From positions 310,001 to 374,000 of the forward strand of contig CAWGIX010000010.1 in NCBI GenBank assembly GCA_963822705.1: a DNA stretch of 64,000 bases. Direction: 5' to 3'. Shown in pieces: positions 34,727 to 43,353 of this stretch. The notes beneath the pieces were generated by a model. That model was not told where the DNA came from. It saw nothing but the letters and a program-made list of their open reading frames with translations, and searched no databases. Both the position numbers and the translations under genes were made by a program. Every line of letters starts with the position of its first letter. Position 1 is the stretch's first letter. This DNA comes from CAVRQM01 sp963822705 (GTDB lineage: Bacteria > Pseudomonadota > Alphaproteobacteria > Acetobacterales > Acetobacteraceae).

Positions 34727-35283
34727 GCGGGCGACTTTCCGGGTGCCGGACAGGCTTTTTCGATGGCCGCGTGGGCTGCGGAAAAGCCACGCAGGCTGAA
34801 CGTGTCCGAGACCGGCAGGCCCTTCGGGCCCGGCGAGCGGGCGACGACCTGCCGACCCTTTTGGAATGCCGCTACTGCGGTGTGCCCGTCCCGGGCAAAC
34901 GCGGACCGCTGTGCGGTGTAGAACTGGAGGCTCGCCGGCTCGGCGGTGACGCTGACTGCCGCGTTCTGCGCGTAGGCGAAGCCGGCGCTGATCGCCACGA
35001 CATCGCGGCTGGCGTTGCGCTCGGTGACCGTCAGCACGACCTCGCCACGCCCGGGGATGACGGGCGTTGAGTGGTCCGCCCGAGTGAACGCATAACAGAT
35101 CGTTTGGCCGGCTTCCTGATGCATGGCGGCTGTCCAGTCGTCGAAATACCCGATGGCATGCGGCCCATTCGGGCGGGCGGGTTTGGCGGCGGGCAGGGGT
35201 GGTTTTTTAGCCGTCTGCGCAGCCGCCGGAGCGGCCACCGCGAACAAGGCCGGTAGCAGCCAGAAAAAGGGGCGGAGAAGCAT
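34723..35283 (-). CDS. Invasion-associated locus B (IalB) family protein
   Basis: About 186 residues from ATG 35283 (MLLRPFFWLLPALFAVAAPA, signal peptide ending near AAAQ). A longer frame from 35325 is possible but less likely. Family marks: YFDDWTAAMHQEAGQTICYA, PGRGEVVLTVTERNAS, ISAGFAYAQNAAVSVTA and FSLRGFSAAHAAIEKACPA. IalB-type proteins are periplasmic and widespread in Alphaproteobacteria. The name comes from Bartonella, but in free-living species the role is unknown. Coupled to rlmN by overlapping start and stop. Confidence 0.88.
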   Translation of the reverse strand: MLLRPFFWLLPALFAVAAPAAAQTAKKPPLPAAKPARPNGPHAIGYFDDWTAAMHQEAGQTICYAFTRADHSTPVIPGRGEVVLTVTERNASRDVVAISAGFAYAQNAAVSVTAEPASLQFYTAQRSAFARDGHTAVAAFQKGRQVVARSPGPKGLPVSDTFSLRGFSAAHAAIEKACPAPGKSPA

Positions 35284-35354
35284 GGCGGCACAGATACGGT
35301 GCGGGTGCGGCGCGGACAAGCGCACCGGGCACGGCCTCGGAGCGCCTTGCCGTC

Positions 35355-36501
35355 TCAGGCGACGCGCTCGCCGGCGCGCCAGACGGCGCGGATCACCGGC
35401 CAGCCCTCGTGCACGCGGACCTGCACCAGGTCCGCGCGCAGGCCCGGCTCCAGCCGGCCCCGATCGGAAAAGCCCGCCATCATCGCCGGTTCGGCGGTAA
35501 TCATTGCCACGGCCTGGAAAAGCGGCTTGCCCCGGCGCGCGACCGCAAAAGCTGACTCTATCATCGCCGCCGGCACGTAGTCCGACGCGAGCGCATCGAC
35601 GGCGCCGGCGCCAAGCAGGTCAACGGCCGCAACGTTGCCCGAGTGGCTGCCGCCGCGAACCAGATTGGGAGCCCCCGCGATCACTTTCATGCCGGCCCGT
35701 TTGGCGGCGACCGCGGCGGTCAGGCTGACTGGGAATTCGCTGATGCTCACGCCGTCGCGGACGTTTTCGGCGATTTCGGTTTCAGTTCCGATCGTCGTGG
35801 CTGGCCAGCGCCACGCCGCGATGGGCCATGCGCGCCAGCACGGCACGCCGATTCGGGTCGCGCAGCCGATCTCGCTTCTCGGCGATATCGGAGATGCGCT
35901 GTTCGATGATTGCCTCCGGCGTGCCGTGGCGCCGTCGCACGGCACGATAGTGGTTCAGGTCGGCGTACTGCCCAACCCCGGGGCTGTGGTCCATCAGGCT
36001 CACCAGGCGCACCAGCCTGTGGTCGACCAGCTGGTCGAACATCGCCAGCATGTCGCCGGCGGGAAGTTCGCAGCGCAAGTGCAGGTAGTGGTCGCACTTC
36101 AGCAACCCCGTGCCGGCCAGGGCATCGAGATCGGCCACGCCTTCCCGCGCGGTCTGCATACGGCTTTCGCCGAACCCGACATCGCCCAGGCAGAGCGCGT
36201 CGAGCACGGTTGTGACACCCGCAACCGCGCATTGGCCGTCATGCGCCAGCATGGCCGAGCGCGAGGGCCAGCGCGCCTTTGTGCGCGGCTCGACCTGGCG
36301 CTCCAGATTGTCGGTGTGCAGGTCGACCGCGCCCGGCATCAGGTAGTCGCCGTCGAGGTCGATCGCGGCGCCGTCCCGCGCCGTCCCCGGCTCGACCGCC
36401 TGGATCACCCCGGCCTGGACACGCAGGCTGCCCCGGACCACGGCCCGCGGCAGTACCAGGTCCGCGTTGGCAAAAATCAGTTCGTCGGCATGCTCGGACA
36501 T
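35355..36501 (-). pseudogene. phnM: PhnM: alpha-D-ribose 1-methylphosphonate 5-triphosphate diphosphatase, one-base frameshift
   Basis: Amidohydrolase of the C-P lyase pathway, removing pyrophosphate from the phosphonate intermediate. ATG 36501 (MSEHADELIFANADLVLPRA). Metal-site motif AVDLHTDNLE, then DALCLGDVGFGESR, KCDHYLHLRCEL, LMDHSPGVGQY and ALASHDD. Just after the last motif an extra A (CGG-A-ACTGAA, about 35790) creates a stop. The true C-terminus (TETEIAENVRDGVSISEFPV, APNLVRGGSHSGNV) continues in the next frame to 35355. Length without the indel is about 381, as expected. No phnGHIJKLN neighbours are in the window. Confidence 0.9.
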
Positions 36502-36556
36502 CGGGCGTCTTGACACCGGACAGCCCGGGGGCGGATTCGGGCGGGAGAAGCGGATG

Positions 36557-36633
36557 TGGCTCCCGGAGTAGGACTTCGAACCTACGACCGAGCGGTTAAC
36601 AGCCGCTTGCTCTACCAACTGAGCTATCCGGGA
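36557..36633 (-). tRNA. tRNA-Asn (anticodon GTT), T-loop one base too long
   Basis: Acceptor TCCCGGA pairs with TCCGGGA, the anticodon arm is AGCGG-CTGTTAA-CCGCT (GTT), and CCA is encoded at 36559-36557. The T-arm reads GTAGG-TTCGAAGT-CCTAC, giving an 8-base loop, while every functional elongator tRNA has 7 (TTCGAGT). One A appears inserted. Total 77 bases instead of 76. Confidence 0.92.
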
Positions 36634-36720
36634 CCAGCGAGGCGGCGGTATAGCCAAGCGCCGCGGGCGATGCAACTTGACGCGGGCAGGCGGCCCATTT
36701 CTAACAGCGACGCGACCCGG

Positions 36721-36805
36721 GCGAGAGTGGCGGAACGGTAGACGCAGACAACTCAAAATCGTCCGACCTTCGGTCATGGGGGTTCGAATCCCCCCTCTCG
36801 CACCA
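36721..36805 (+). tRNA. tRNA-Leu (anticodon CAA)
   Basis: 85 bases with acceptor GCGAGAG/CTCTCGC, encoded CCA (36803-36805), a long variable arm (GACC-TTC-GGTC) and T-arm GGGGG-TTCGAAT-CCCCC. The anticodon loop CTCAAAA gives CAA. The anticodon stem GACAA/TCGTC has one A-C mismatch at pair 30-40. Confidence 0.94.
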
Positions 36806-36872
36806 CATTCCTGCGGGAACCTACCATCGTGCCGCACGTCCTGCTTGTATCGCAACCAGCAGGTTTAGGGTG

Positions 36873-38399
36873 ATGCGACGGCGATACCTGTTCGTTGCGG
36901 GCGGAGCGCTCCCGATCTGGTGGCTCGGAGCGCCCGGCCCAGTAGCGGCGGCCACGCAGCCCCCGACCGCGCTGCCCTTCGACAACAATACCGTGCGCGC
37001 CATGGCGCGCGCGCTGGCCAGCAAACCGTTCCAGCCGTCGGACACCAAGCTGCCCGACCTTTTGGCTCACCTGACCTACGACCAGTACCGCCGCATCCGT
37101 TTTGACACCAGCCACTCGCTCTGGCGCGGACAGCATCTGTTCTTCGAGGTGCAGTTTTTTCATCTGGGCTTTCTGTACAACGAGCGCGTCGACCTGTTCG
37201 AGGTCGCCGACGGCAAGGCGACGCCCATCGCCTACAGCCCGGACCTGTTCGACTTCGGCACGCTCCCGCGACCAGCCCCGGGGACCGATCTCGGCTTCGC
37301 CGGGTTTCGCGTCCACGCACCGTTCAACCGACCGGACTACTACGACGAGGTCTGCGTGTTCCTGGGCGCCAGCTATTTTCGCGCCGTTGCGAAAGGGCAG
37401 GGCTATGGCCTCTCGGCGCGCGGGCTGGCGATCAATACCGGCGATCCCAAGGGCGAGGAGTTTCCGGCTTTCCGGAAATTCTGGCTCGAGCGGCCGCCGC
37501 CCGGTGCGCAAGTGCTGGTGGTGCATGCGTTACTGGACAGCATCAGCGTCAGCGGCGCCTATCGCTTCTCTATCCGGCCGGGCGAGCAGACGATCTTTGA
37601 CGTCGAAGCAACGTTGTTTCCCCGCGTCGATGTGCCCGGCGCGGAACTCGGTCCGATGACCAGCATGTTCGATTTCGACGCGAACGACCGGGCCGGTATC
37701 GACGACTATCGCGCGGCCGTGCACAATTCCGGCGGGCTCGCGATCTGGACTGGGCATGGCGAACATGTCTGGCGCCAGCTGGCGAACCCGCGCACCTTGC
37801 AGGTCAGCGCGTTCGGCGACACCGGTGATCGCGGTTTCGGCTTGATGCAGCGCAAACGCGCCTTTGCCGATTACGAGGATCTGGAAGCGCACTACGAAAA
37901 GCGGCCGAGCCTTTGGGTGGAGCCGATCGGCGACCCGGGCGAAGGCGCGGTGATGCTGGTAGAAATCCCCGCCAAGGGCGAAGTGAACGACAACATCGTG
38001 GCGTTCTGGCGGCCGAAACAGCCGCTGAGGGCGAAGAGCGAATTTGGCCTCACCTACCGCCTGCACTGGTGCAATGTCGATCCGTCCGGCGCGGATATGG
38101 CGCGGGTGATCGATACCCGCAGCGGCATCGCGTTCGACGGGAAGGGTCGCGAATTCATCATTGATCTTCTGGGTGGCCGGCTGGCGGCGCTGCCGCCGGA
38201 CTCCAAGCCGAAGCTCGATGTCTCCGCCGATCACGGCGCCATTTCCAACGCCGTGGCCCAGCCCAATCCCGAGACCGGCGGCTGGCGCATCGCCTTCGAA
38301 TTGGATACCGCAGGAGCGCCGGTCATCGAACTGCGCGCCGTGCTGTCCGATGATCGTGGTCCGCTGAGCGAGACCTGGCTGTACCGATGGACGTCCTGA
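36873..38399 (+). CDS. opgG: Glucan biosynthesis protein G (periplasmic OpgG/MdoG)
   Basis: 508 residues, periplasmic protein of osmoregulated periplasmic glucan synthesis, thought to branch or release the glucan made by OpgH. Signal peptide at the N-terminus (MRRRYLFVAGGALPIWWLGA, then AVAAATQ-like cleavage region). Family marks: LTYDQYRRIRFD, LWRGQHLFFEVQFFHLGFLY, LGASYFRAVAKGQGYGLSAR, GLAINTGDPKGEEFPAFRKFW, SMFDFDANDRAGIDDYRAAV and HNSGGLAIWTGHGEHVWRQL. ATG 36873 is preferred to the GTG three bases before. The stop overlaps opgH by 13 bases, so the pair is one operon. It lies just after tRNA-Leu. Confidence 0.94.
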   Translation: MRRRYLFVAGGALPIWWLGAPGPVAAATQPPTALPFDNNTVRAMARALASKPFQPSDTKLPDLLAHLTYDQYRRIRFDTSHSLWRGQHLFFEVQFFHLGFLYNERVDLFEVADGKATPIAYSPDLFDFGTLPRPAPGTDLGFAGFRVHAPFNRPDYYDEVCVFLGASYFRAVAKGQGYGLSARGLAINTGDPKGEEFPAFRKFWLERPPPGAQVLVVHALLDSISVSGAYRFSIRPGEQTIFDVEATLFPRVDVPGAELGPMTSMFDFDANDRAGIDDYRAAVHNSGGLAIWTGHGEHVWRQLANPRTLQVSAFGDTGDRGFGLMQRKRAFADYEDLEAHYEKRPSLWVEPIGDPGEGAVMLVEIPAKGEVNDNIVAFWRPKQPLRAKSEFGLTYRLHWCNVDPSGADMARVIDTRSGIAFDGKGREFIIDLLGGRLAALPPDSKPKLDVSADHGAISNAVAQPNPETGGWRIAFELDTAGAPVIELRAVLSDDRGPLSETWLYRWTS

Positions 38400-40534
38400 C
38401 ACCGCTCGGGACCCGCCTGCCCTCGTCGATGTTCCTGCCCGACGAAGCGCCGCTGGCCATGCCGGTGCAGTCGCTGGACGTTGTGTCCCGCGCCCGATCG
38501 GGCAGTCCGCCGACCGCACCGCGCTCGATCGCGGCGCGTCGCGCGGCGGTGCTCTTCGGAGCCGTCGCGATGACCGTGGCCGGCGTCCATGAAATGTATC
38601 GGGTGCTGGACGTCGGCGGCCTGACGGTCATCGAGTGCGTGATCCTGCTGCTGTACCTGGCGCTTTTCGCATGGATCGCATTGGCGTTTTGCAGTGCGGT
38701 GGCGGGTTTTGTCGCGACACTGTCCGGCGGCGGCCTCGGGCTGGGCATCGCCACGGATGGGCCGCTCCCGCCCCTGGTCGGGCGTACCGCGCTGCTGATG
38801 CCGACTTACAACGAGCCGCCGGCCCGTGTGGCGGCCGGATTGCAGGCGATGGCGGAGTCCCTGGTGGAGACCGGACAGGCCGCATCGTTCGACCTGTTCC
38901 TGCTGAGCGACACCACCGACGCCGATATCTGGGTGGCCGAGGAGGCGGCCTTTCTGAGCCTGCGCGCGAGGCTGGGCGACGACGCGCCGCAACTCTATTA
39001 CCGACGCCGATCGAAGAATACCGAGCGTAAGGCTGGCAACATCGCCGAATGGGTGCGGCGTTTCGGCGCCGCATATCCGCAGATGCTGGTGCTGGATGCG
39101 GACAGTGTCATGCAAGGCGAGGCGATCGTGCGTCTGGCCGCGGCGATGGAGACGCATCCCGGTGTCGGTCTGATCCAGACGCTTCCGGTGATCGTCGGCG
39201 GCGTGACGCCGTTTGCCCGGATGCAGCAATTCGCCGGGCGCGTGTACGGACCCCTGATAGCGCAGGGTATGGCTTGGTGGCACGGCTCGGAGGGCAATTA
39301 TTGGGGCCATAACGCGATCATCCGCACGGCGGCGTTTGCCGCGCATGCCGGTCTGCCGGTTCTGCGAGGCGGCCCGCCGTTCGGAGGCCACGTGCTGAGT
39401 CACGATTTCGTCGAGGCGGCGCTGCTGCGGCGCGCCGGATGGGCGGTGCATATGGTCCCGGCGCTGCCCGGCAGCTACGAGGAAAGCCCGCCGTCGCTGA
39501 CGGATTTGGCGGTTCGCGACCGTCGTTGGTGTCAGGGGAACTTGCAACATATCGCCGTGCTGCCGGCCCGCGGTCTGCACTGGGTCAGTCGGCTGCATAT
39601 GCTGATGGGCGTTGGCTCCTACGCCACGGCGCCGATGTGGCTGGCGTTCCTGCTGGCCGGCATGGCGGTGTCGCTGCAATCGCGACTGGTACCGCCCGCC
39701 TATTTCCCGGCCGGCAGAACCCTGTTCCCGATCTGGCCGGCGGTCGATCCGGTGCGGTCGATGTGGGTGTTTCTCGCCACCATGGGTCTGTTGCTGGCGC
39801 CAAAGCTGCTGGCGTTTGCGGTGCTGCTGGTGCGGCCGCGTGAGCGGCGCGGCTGCGGCGGCATGGTGCGGGCCTTCGCCAGCCTGCTGGTCGAGACTAT
39901 TCTGGCGGGACTCATCGCGCCGGTCGCGATGCTGCTGCAGAGCGCTGCGGTGGCCGGAATCCTGCTGGGCCGCGATGCCGGGTGGAACCCGCAGCGGCGC
40001 GACGACGGACTCGTGTCCATAGCCGAGATCGTGCGCCGCTACTGGCGATGCACTGGCTTCGGACTGGTGATCGGTGGCGGCGCGTGGCTGGTAGATCCGA
40101 GCCTGGCATGGTGGATGTCCCCCGTCATTTTTGGCCTGGCACTGGCGGTACCGCTGGCCGGCATCACCGGCGCGCGCCGTCCCGGCATGATGTTGCGCCG
40201 GCTGGGGCTGCTGCGCATTCCGGAGGAGCGGTCTCCCCCGCCTGTGCTGGCGCGGGCGCAGGTCTTGCAATCGGCCGCGCGCGGCGAAGTGGTGGAGGAG
40301 GCGGTAGCGCGGCTGGCGCGCGACCCCGGCTTGCTGGATGCGCACCTGCACATGCTGCCGCCGCCACGCCGCCGCGGCGAAGGTCCGATCGACCCGTCAC
40401 TGGTGTTGGCGCGCGCCAAGGTCGAGGATGCATCGACACTGGCCGAGGCGCTGGGCGCGCTGACCCGGGCGGAGAAAGCGGCGGCGCTGAGCGATGCGGC
40501 GTTGCTGCACCGTCTGCTGGCGCTCGCCGGCTGA
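38387..40534 (+). CDS. opgH: Glucan biosynthesis glucosyltransferase H (OpgH/MdoH)
   Basis: 715 residues, inner-membrane family-2 glycosyltransferase that polymerises UDP-glucose into the linear beta-glucan backbone. Two N-terminal helices (AVLFGAVAMTVAGVHEMYRV region, CVILLLYLALFAWIALAF). The GT2 core has LLMPTYNEPPARVAAGL, SDTTDADIW, NTERKAGNIAEWVRRFG, the DxD-like LVLDADSVM, HNAIIRTAAF, SHDFVEAALLRRAG and RRWCQGNLQH. Several C-terminal helices follow. It has no acyl-carrier-protein-binding extension that I can see. The 13-base overlap with opgG supports strict co-expression. Ends 2 bases from the convergent TonB gene. Confidence 0.95.
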   Translation: MDVLTPLGTRLPSSMFLPDEAPLAMPVQSLDVVSRARSGSPPTAPRSIAARRAAVLFGAVAMTVAGVHEMYRVLDVGGLTVIECVILLLYLALFAWIALAFCSAVAGFVATLSGGGLGLGIATDGPLPPLVGRTALLMPTYNEPPARVAAGLQAMAESLVETGQAASFDLFLLSDTTDADIWVAEEAAFLSLRARLGDDAPQLYYRRRSKNTERKAGNIAEWVRRFGAAYPQMLVLDADSVMQGEAIVRLAAAMETHPGVGLIQTLPVIVGGVTPFARMQQFAGRVYGPLIAQGMAWWHGSEGNYWGHNAIIRTAAFAAHAGLPVLRGGPPFGGHVLSHDFVEAALLRRAGWAVHMVPALPGSYEESPPSLTDLAVRDRRWCQGNLQHIAVLPARGLHWVSRLHMLMGVGSYATAPMWLAFLLAGMAVSLQSRLVPPAYFPAGRTLFPIWPAVDPVRSMWVFLATMGLLLAPKLLAFAVLLVRPRERRGCGGMVRAFASLLVETILAGLIAPVAMLLQSAAVAGILLGRDAGWNPQRRDDGLVSIAEIVRRYWRCTGFGLVIGGGAWLVDPSLAWWMSPVIFGLALAVPLAGITGARRPGMMLRRLGLLRIPEERSPPPVLARAQVLQSAARGEVVEEAVARLARDPGLLDAHLHMLPPPRRRGEGPIDPSLVLARAKVEDASTLAEALGALTRAEKAAALSDAALLHRLLALAG

Positions 40535-40536
40535 GA

Positions 40537-41502
40537 TCAGCGCACCAGGATGTAATGCATGGTGAACGAGATCGTCACTTCCTGTTCCGCTGAGGCATAG
40601 GGGAAGGGCGGCAGGCGGGCGCCACGGAACAGGCCGGTGAGCCCCATGTCCAGCCACACCGAGCCTGAGCGCTGGATGAGCGAGACCTCGCGCACGTGGC
40701 CGTCGCGGCCGACCGTGAACTCCACCCGCGAGTTGCCGTCTTCGTTGTTGGCGATTGCCTGCTCCGGATAGTGCTTGTGCTGGTCAACCCATTCCATGAA
40801 GGAGTTGAGCCAGCCGGACCCGAGTTGTTCTGCGCCCTTGATGTCGTAGGGATTTTCGGAGCGGGCGCCGCGGATCGCGGCCTCCTCGCTGGAGGCGGCG
40901 GCGCGGGTGAAAGCGGAGTGGCGCGCGGAGCCGCGCGAGGGAATGAACCAGGTCTGCATCAGCGGGGTCGGAAACCGGCCGGACGCGGCGGCGGCGCTCG
41001 ACACCGCCGGCCGGCGCAGACGCGGTGCCGCCGGAGTTGGCGCCGAACTGGCGACGGGTCGCGTCGACGTCTGGAGTGGCACCGGCAGCGCCGCCTCCTG
41101 GGGGGCGGCCCGGGGCGGAGTCGGAGCCGGAGCGGCCGGAGCGATCGCGGCCGCGGGTTCCGGAGCAGGTGGGGGTGGCGGCGGCGCCGGTGGCGGTTCC
41201 GTCTCGGCTTTGGGGGGTTCGGGCGTCGGCTGGGCCGGTGGGCTGGGCGACAGCAGGCTCGATTTCGGTGCCGCGGTCACGTCGGGATGGCCTGTCTCGA
41301 ACACTAGCGCCACCTCCTGGGACAGCGGCGCGGTGCCGTTCAACGAGCCCGCGCTCGGAAGCAGGAGCAGCAGCAACAGGCACAGGTGGATCGCGGCCGA
41401 GACAAACGCCAGACGGATGCGGCCGGACTGGTCCGGGAGGAAGAAAGGTCCGGGCGGGAATCGAACCCACATACGCGGATTTGCAGTCCGCTGCATCACC
41501 AC
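40537..41502 (-). CDS. TonB-like energy transducer, frame beginning inside tRNA-Cys
   Basis: 321 codons as an open frame. One N-terminal hydrophobic helix (LAFVSAAIHLCLLLLLLLPS), a long Pro/Ala-rich periplasmic spacer (EPPKAETEPPPAPPPPPP region), and a C-terminal TonB domain (YPEQAIANNEDGNSRVEFTV, GRDGHVREVSLIQRSGS). The domain order is that of TonB, linking the proton motive force (via ExbBD, not seen here) to outer-membrane receptors. No ATG or GTG exists between the helix and the upstream tRNA-Cys; all candidate starts (ATG 41502 and another ATG ten codons on) lie within the tRNA gene. Either translation starts inside the tRNA sequence or at a rare start such as CTG, or the sequence holds an error. 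Confidence 0.85.
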   Translation of the reverse strand: MVMQRTANPRMWVRFPPGPFFLPDQSGRIRLAFVSAAIHLCLLLLLLLPSAGSLNGTAPLSQEVALVFETGHPDVTAAPKSSLLSPSPPAQPTPEPPKAETEPPPAPPPPPPAPEPAAAIAPAAPAPTPPRAAPQEAALPVPLQTSTRPVASSAPTPAAPRLRRPAVSSAAAASGRFPTPLMQTWFIPSRGSARHSAFTRAAASSEEAAIRGARSENPYDIKGAEQLGSGWLNSFMEWVDQHKHYPEQAIANNEDGNSRVEFTVGRDGHVREVSLIQRSGSVWLDMGLTGLFRGARLPPFPYASAEQEVTISFTMHYILVR

Positions 41503-41516
41503 TCTGCCACCGGACC
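41446..41516 (-). tRNA. tRNA-Cys (anticodon GCA)
   Basis: Acceptor GGTCCGG pairs with CCGGACC. The anticodon arm is GCGGA-CTGCAAA-TCCGC (GCA) and the T-arm GTGGG-TTCGATT-CCCGC. 71 bases including the discriminator T. CCA is not encoded (TTC follows). It overlaps the 5' end of the TonB reading frame on the same strand. Confidence 0.94.
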
Positions 41517-41696
41517 CATCGGATAGGCTCTTTATCAGGGTTGGCGGCGGGCCGGGTCAAGCCTTACACCAGTCGCGGCGTCAGACGCCGAACAACAGCT
41601 AGTCGAGGGCGCGCAGCACCCGCCCCTGTCGATAACCCATGCACCATTGCATGGGTAGACTCCTCGTGCCACTGACGCGGCAACGGAGAAACGGTC

Positions 41697-42443
41697 ATGC
41701 GGCTGCGGGCAAAGGTGGCGCTGGTGACCGGGGCGGGAGGCGGGTTCGGCGCGGGCATCGCAAAACTGTTCGCCGCCGAAGGTGCGCGCGTGGTGGTGGC
41801 CGATATCGACCGGAAGGCCGCCGCGCGCGTGGCGGGCGAAATCGGCGGCCATGCAGTCACGGGCGATGTCAGCCGGGGCGACGATGTGCAGGCCATGGTC
41901 GACGCTGCGACGCAGATATATGGCGGCCTGGACATCATAGTGAACAATGCCGGCATCACCCACCTGAACCAGCCGATTCTGGATGTGGACGAGGCGACTT
42001 TCGACCGCGTCTACGCGGTGAATGTCCGGTCGCTGTTCCATACCGCACGTGCGGCGGTTCCCGTACTGCGGCGGCAGGGGCGGGGTGGCGCCATCGTCAA
42101 TGTCGGCTCGACGGCAGGCATTCGGCCACGACCCGGGCTGGTCTGGTACAACGGCAGCAAGGCGGCGGTGCACAACATCACCCAAGGCATGGCCATCGAA
42201 CTGGCGCCCGAGCGCATCCGCGTCAACGCCGTCTGTCCGGTGCTGGGCGAGACCGGCCTGACTGAGGCATTCATGGGCGGCCCCGCGACCCCCGAACGTC
42301 TGGCGCGCTTCGTCGCCACGATCCCGATCGGCCGCCTGAGCCAGCCCGCCGATATCGCCAACGCCTGCCTGTTTCTGGCCGAGGATTCTGCCGCCTTCAT
42401 CACCGGCGTGCTGCTGCCGGTAGATGGCGGGCGCACCGCATGA
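41697..42443 (+). CDS. Short-chain dehydrogenase/reductase (SDR)
   Basis: 248 residues, classical SDR. Nucleotide motif TGAGGGFG (residues 11-18), an acidic residue after beta-2 (VADIDRK) that favours NAD over NADP, NNAG at 83-86, and catalytic Ser138, Tyr151 and Lys155 (NVGSTAG, YNGSK). The C-terminus has the usual ITGVLLPVDGG motif. The substrate is unknown, possibly a sugar or hydroxy-acid. The stop overlaps the start of pdxY (ATGA), so the two are coupled. Confidence 0.93.
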   Translation: MRLRAKVALVTGAGGGFGAGIAKLFAAEGARVVVADIDRKAAARVAGEIGGHAVTGDVSRGDDVQAMVDAATQIYGGLDIIVNNAGITHLNQPILDVDEATFDRVYAVNVRSLFHTARAAVPVLRRQGRGGAIVNVGSTAGIRPRPGLVWYNGSKAAVHNITQGMAIELAPERIRVNAVCPVLGETGLTEAFMGGPATPERLARFVATIPIGRLSQPADIANACLFLAEDSAAFITGVLLPVDGGRTA

Positions 42444-43288
42444 ACATCCTCTCGATCCAGTCCTGGGTCGCCTATGGGCATGTGGGCAATGCGTCGGCCG
42501 CCTTCCCGCTGCAGCGCCTGGGCGCCGAAGTGTGGGCGGTGAACACGGTGCAGTTTTCTAACCATACCGGTTACGGCGCCTGGACTGGCAGCGTCTTTTC
42601 GGGCGCGCAGATAAGCGAACTGATCGACGGCATTGCCGCGCGCGGGGTGCTGCCGTCCTGCGACGCGGTGCTGTCCGGCTACATGGGCAGTGCCGATATC
42701 GGGGCTGCCATCGTCGCAGCGGCACAGCGGGTCAAACGGGAGAATCCGCAGGCGCTGTATTGCTGCGACCCGGTGATCGGCGATGTCGGGCGGGGCATTT
42801 TCGTCCGTCCCGGCATTGCGGAATTTTTGGCCGAGCAGGCGATCCCGGTGGCCGACATTGCCACGCCAAATCAGTTCGAACTGGAGCACCTGACCGGGAC
42901 GACGGTTGCCACCTTGGCGGACGCACGACGCGCCGTGGCGGCGCTGCAGGCGCGTGGCCCCAGAATCGTGCTGGTAACCAGCCTGCATACAAACGAGACT
43001 CCTGCGGATGCGGTGGACATGCTCGCGGCCGACGGTGAATCGGGTTATCTGATCCGCACGCCGCTACTGCCGATCTCCATCAACGGTGCGGGCGATGCGA
43101 TCGCCGCCCTGTTCCTGTTTCATGTGCTGCGCACGGGCGATGTCGGCGCAGCACTGTCCGAAGCTGGCAGTGCTGTATGGGGGTTGCTGGCGCGAACCTC
43201 CGAGTCGGGGTCGCGGGAGATTTTGACGGTTGTCGCACAGGACGAGTTCGTATCGCCGACGCGGCGGTTTATTGCGCAGCGGTGCTAG
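42440..43288 (+). CDS. pdxY: Pyridoxal kinase (PdxY)
   Basis: 282 residues, ribokinase-like fold, phosphorylating pyridoxal in vitamin B6 salvage. Marks: ILSIQSWVAYGHVGNASAAF at the N-terminus, TVQFSNHTGYGAWTG, LSGYMGSADIG, CCDPVIGDVGRGIFV, ATPNQFELEHLTG and the anion-hole/catalytic motif NGAGDAIAALFLFH, in which the Asp of GAGD is the base. Full length. Start overlaps the SDR stop. The pairing with an SDR hints at shared control, though no pathway link is known to me. Confidence 0.95.
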   Translation: MNILSIQSWVAYGHVGNASAAFPLQRLGAEVWAVNTVQFSNHTGYGAWTGSVFSGAQISELIDGIAARGVLPSCDAVLSGYMGSADIGAAIVAAAQRVKRENPQALYCCDPVIGDVGRGIFVRPGIAEFLAEQAIPVADIATPNQFELEHLTGTTVATLADARRAVAALQARGPRIVLVTSLHTNETPADAVDMLAADGESGYLIRTPLLPISINGAGDAIAALFLFHVLRTGDVGAALSEAGSAVWGLLARTSESGSREILTVVAQDEFVSPTRRFIAQRC

Positions 43289-43353
43289 ATTTGTTGAGTC
43301 AGGACACTGGTGCTGCTTGGGGTTCGCTAAATACTTCCTGAGTCGGAAAAATA

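Noticed and set aside
34723..35283. Virulence role from the name invasion-associated locus B
   Set aside because: IalB-type proteins are common in free-living Alphaproteobacteria; the name alone does not support pathogenicity.
38231..40351. 706-codon open frame on the minus strand
   Set aside because: Antisense to opgH, with low-complexity His/Arg/Gln composition; opgH shows full family motifs.
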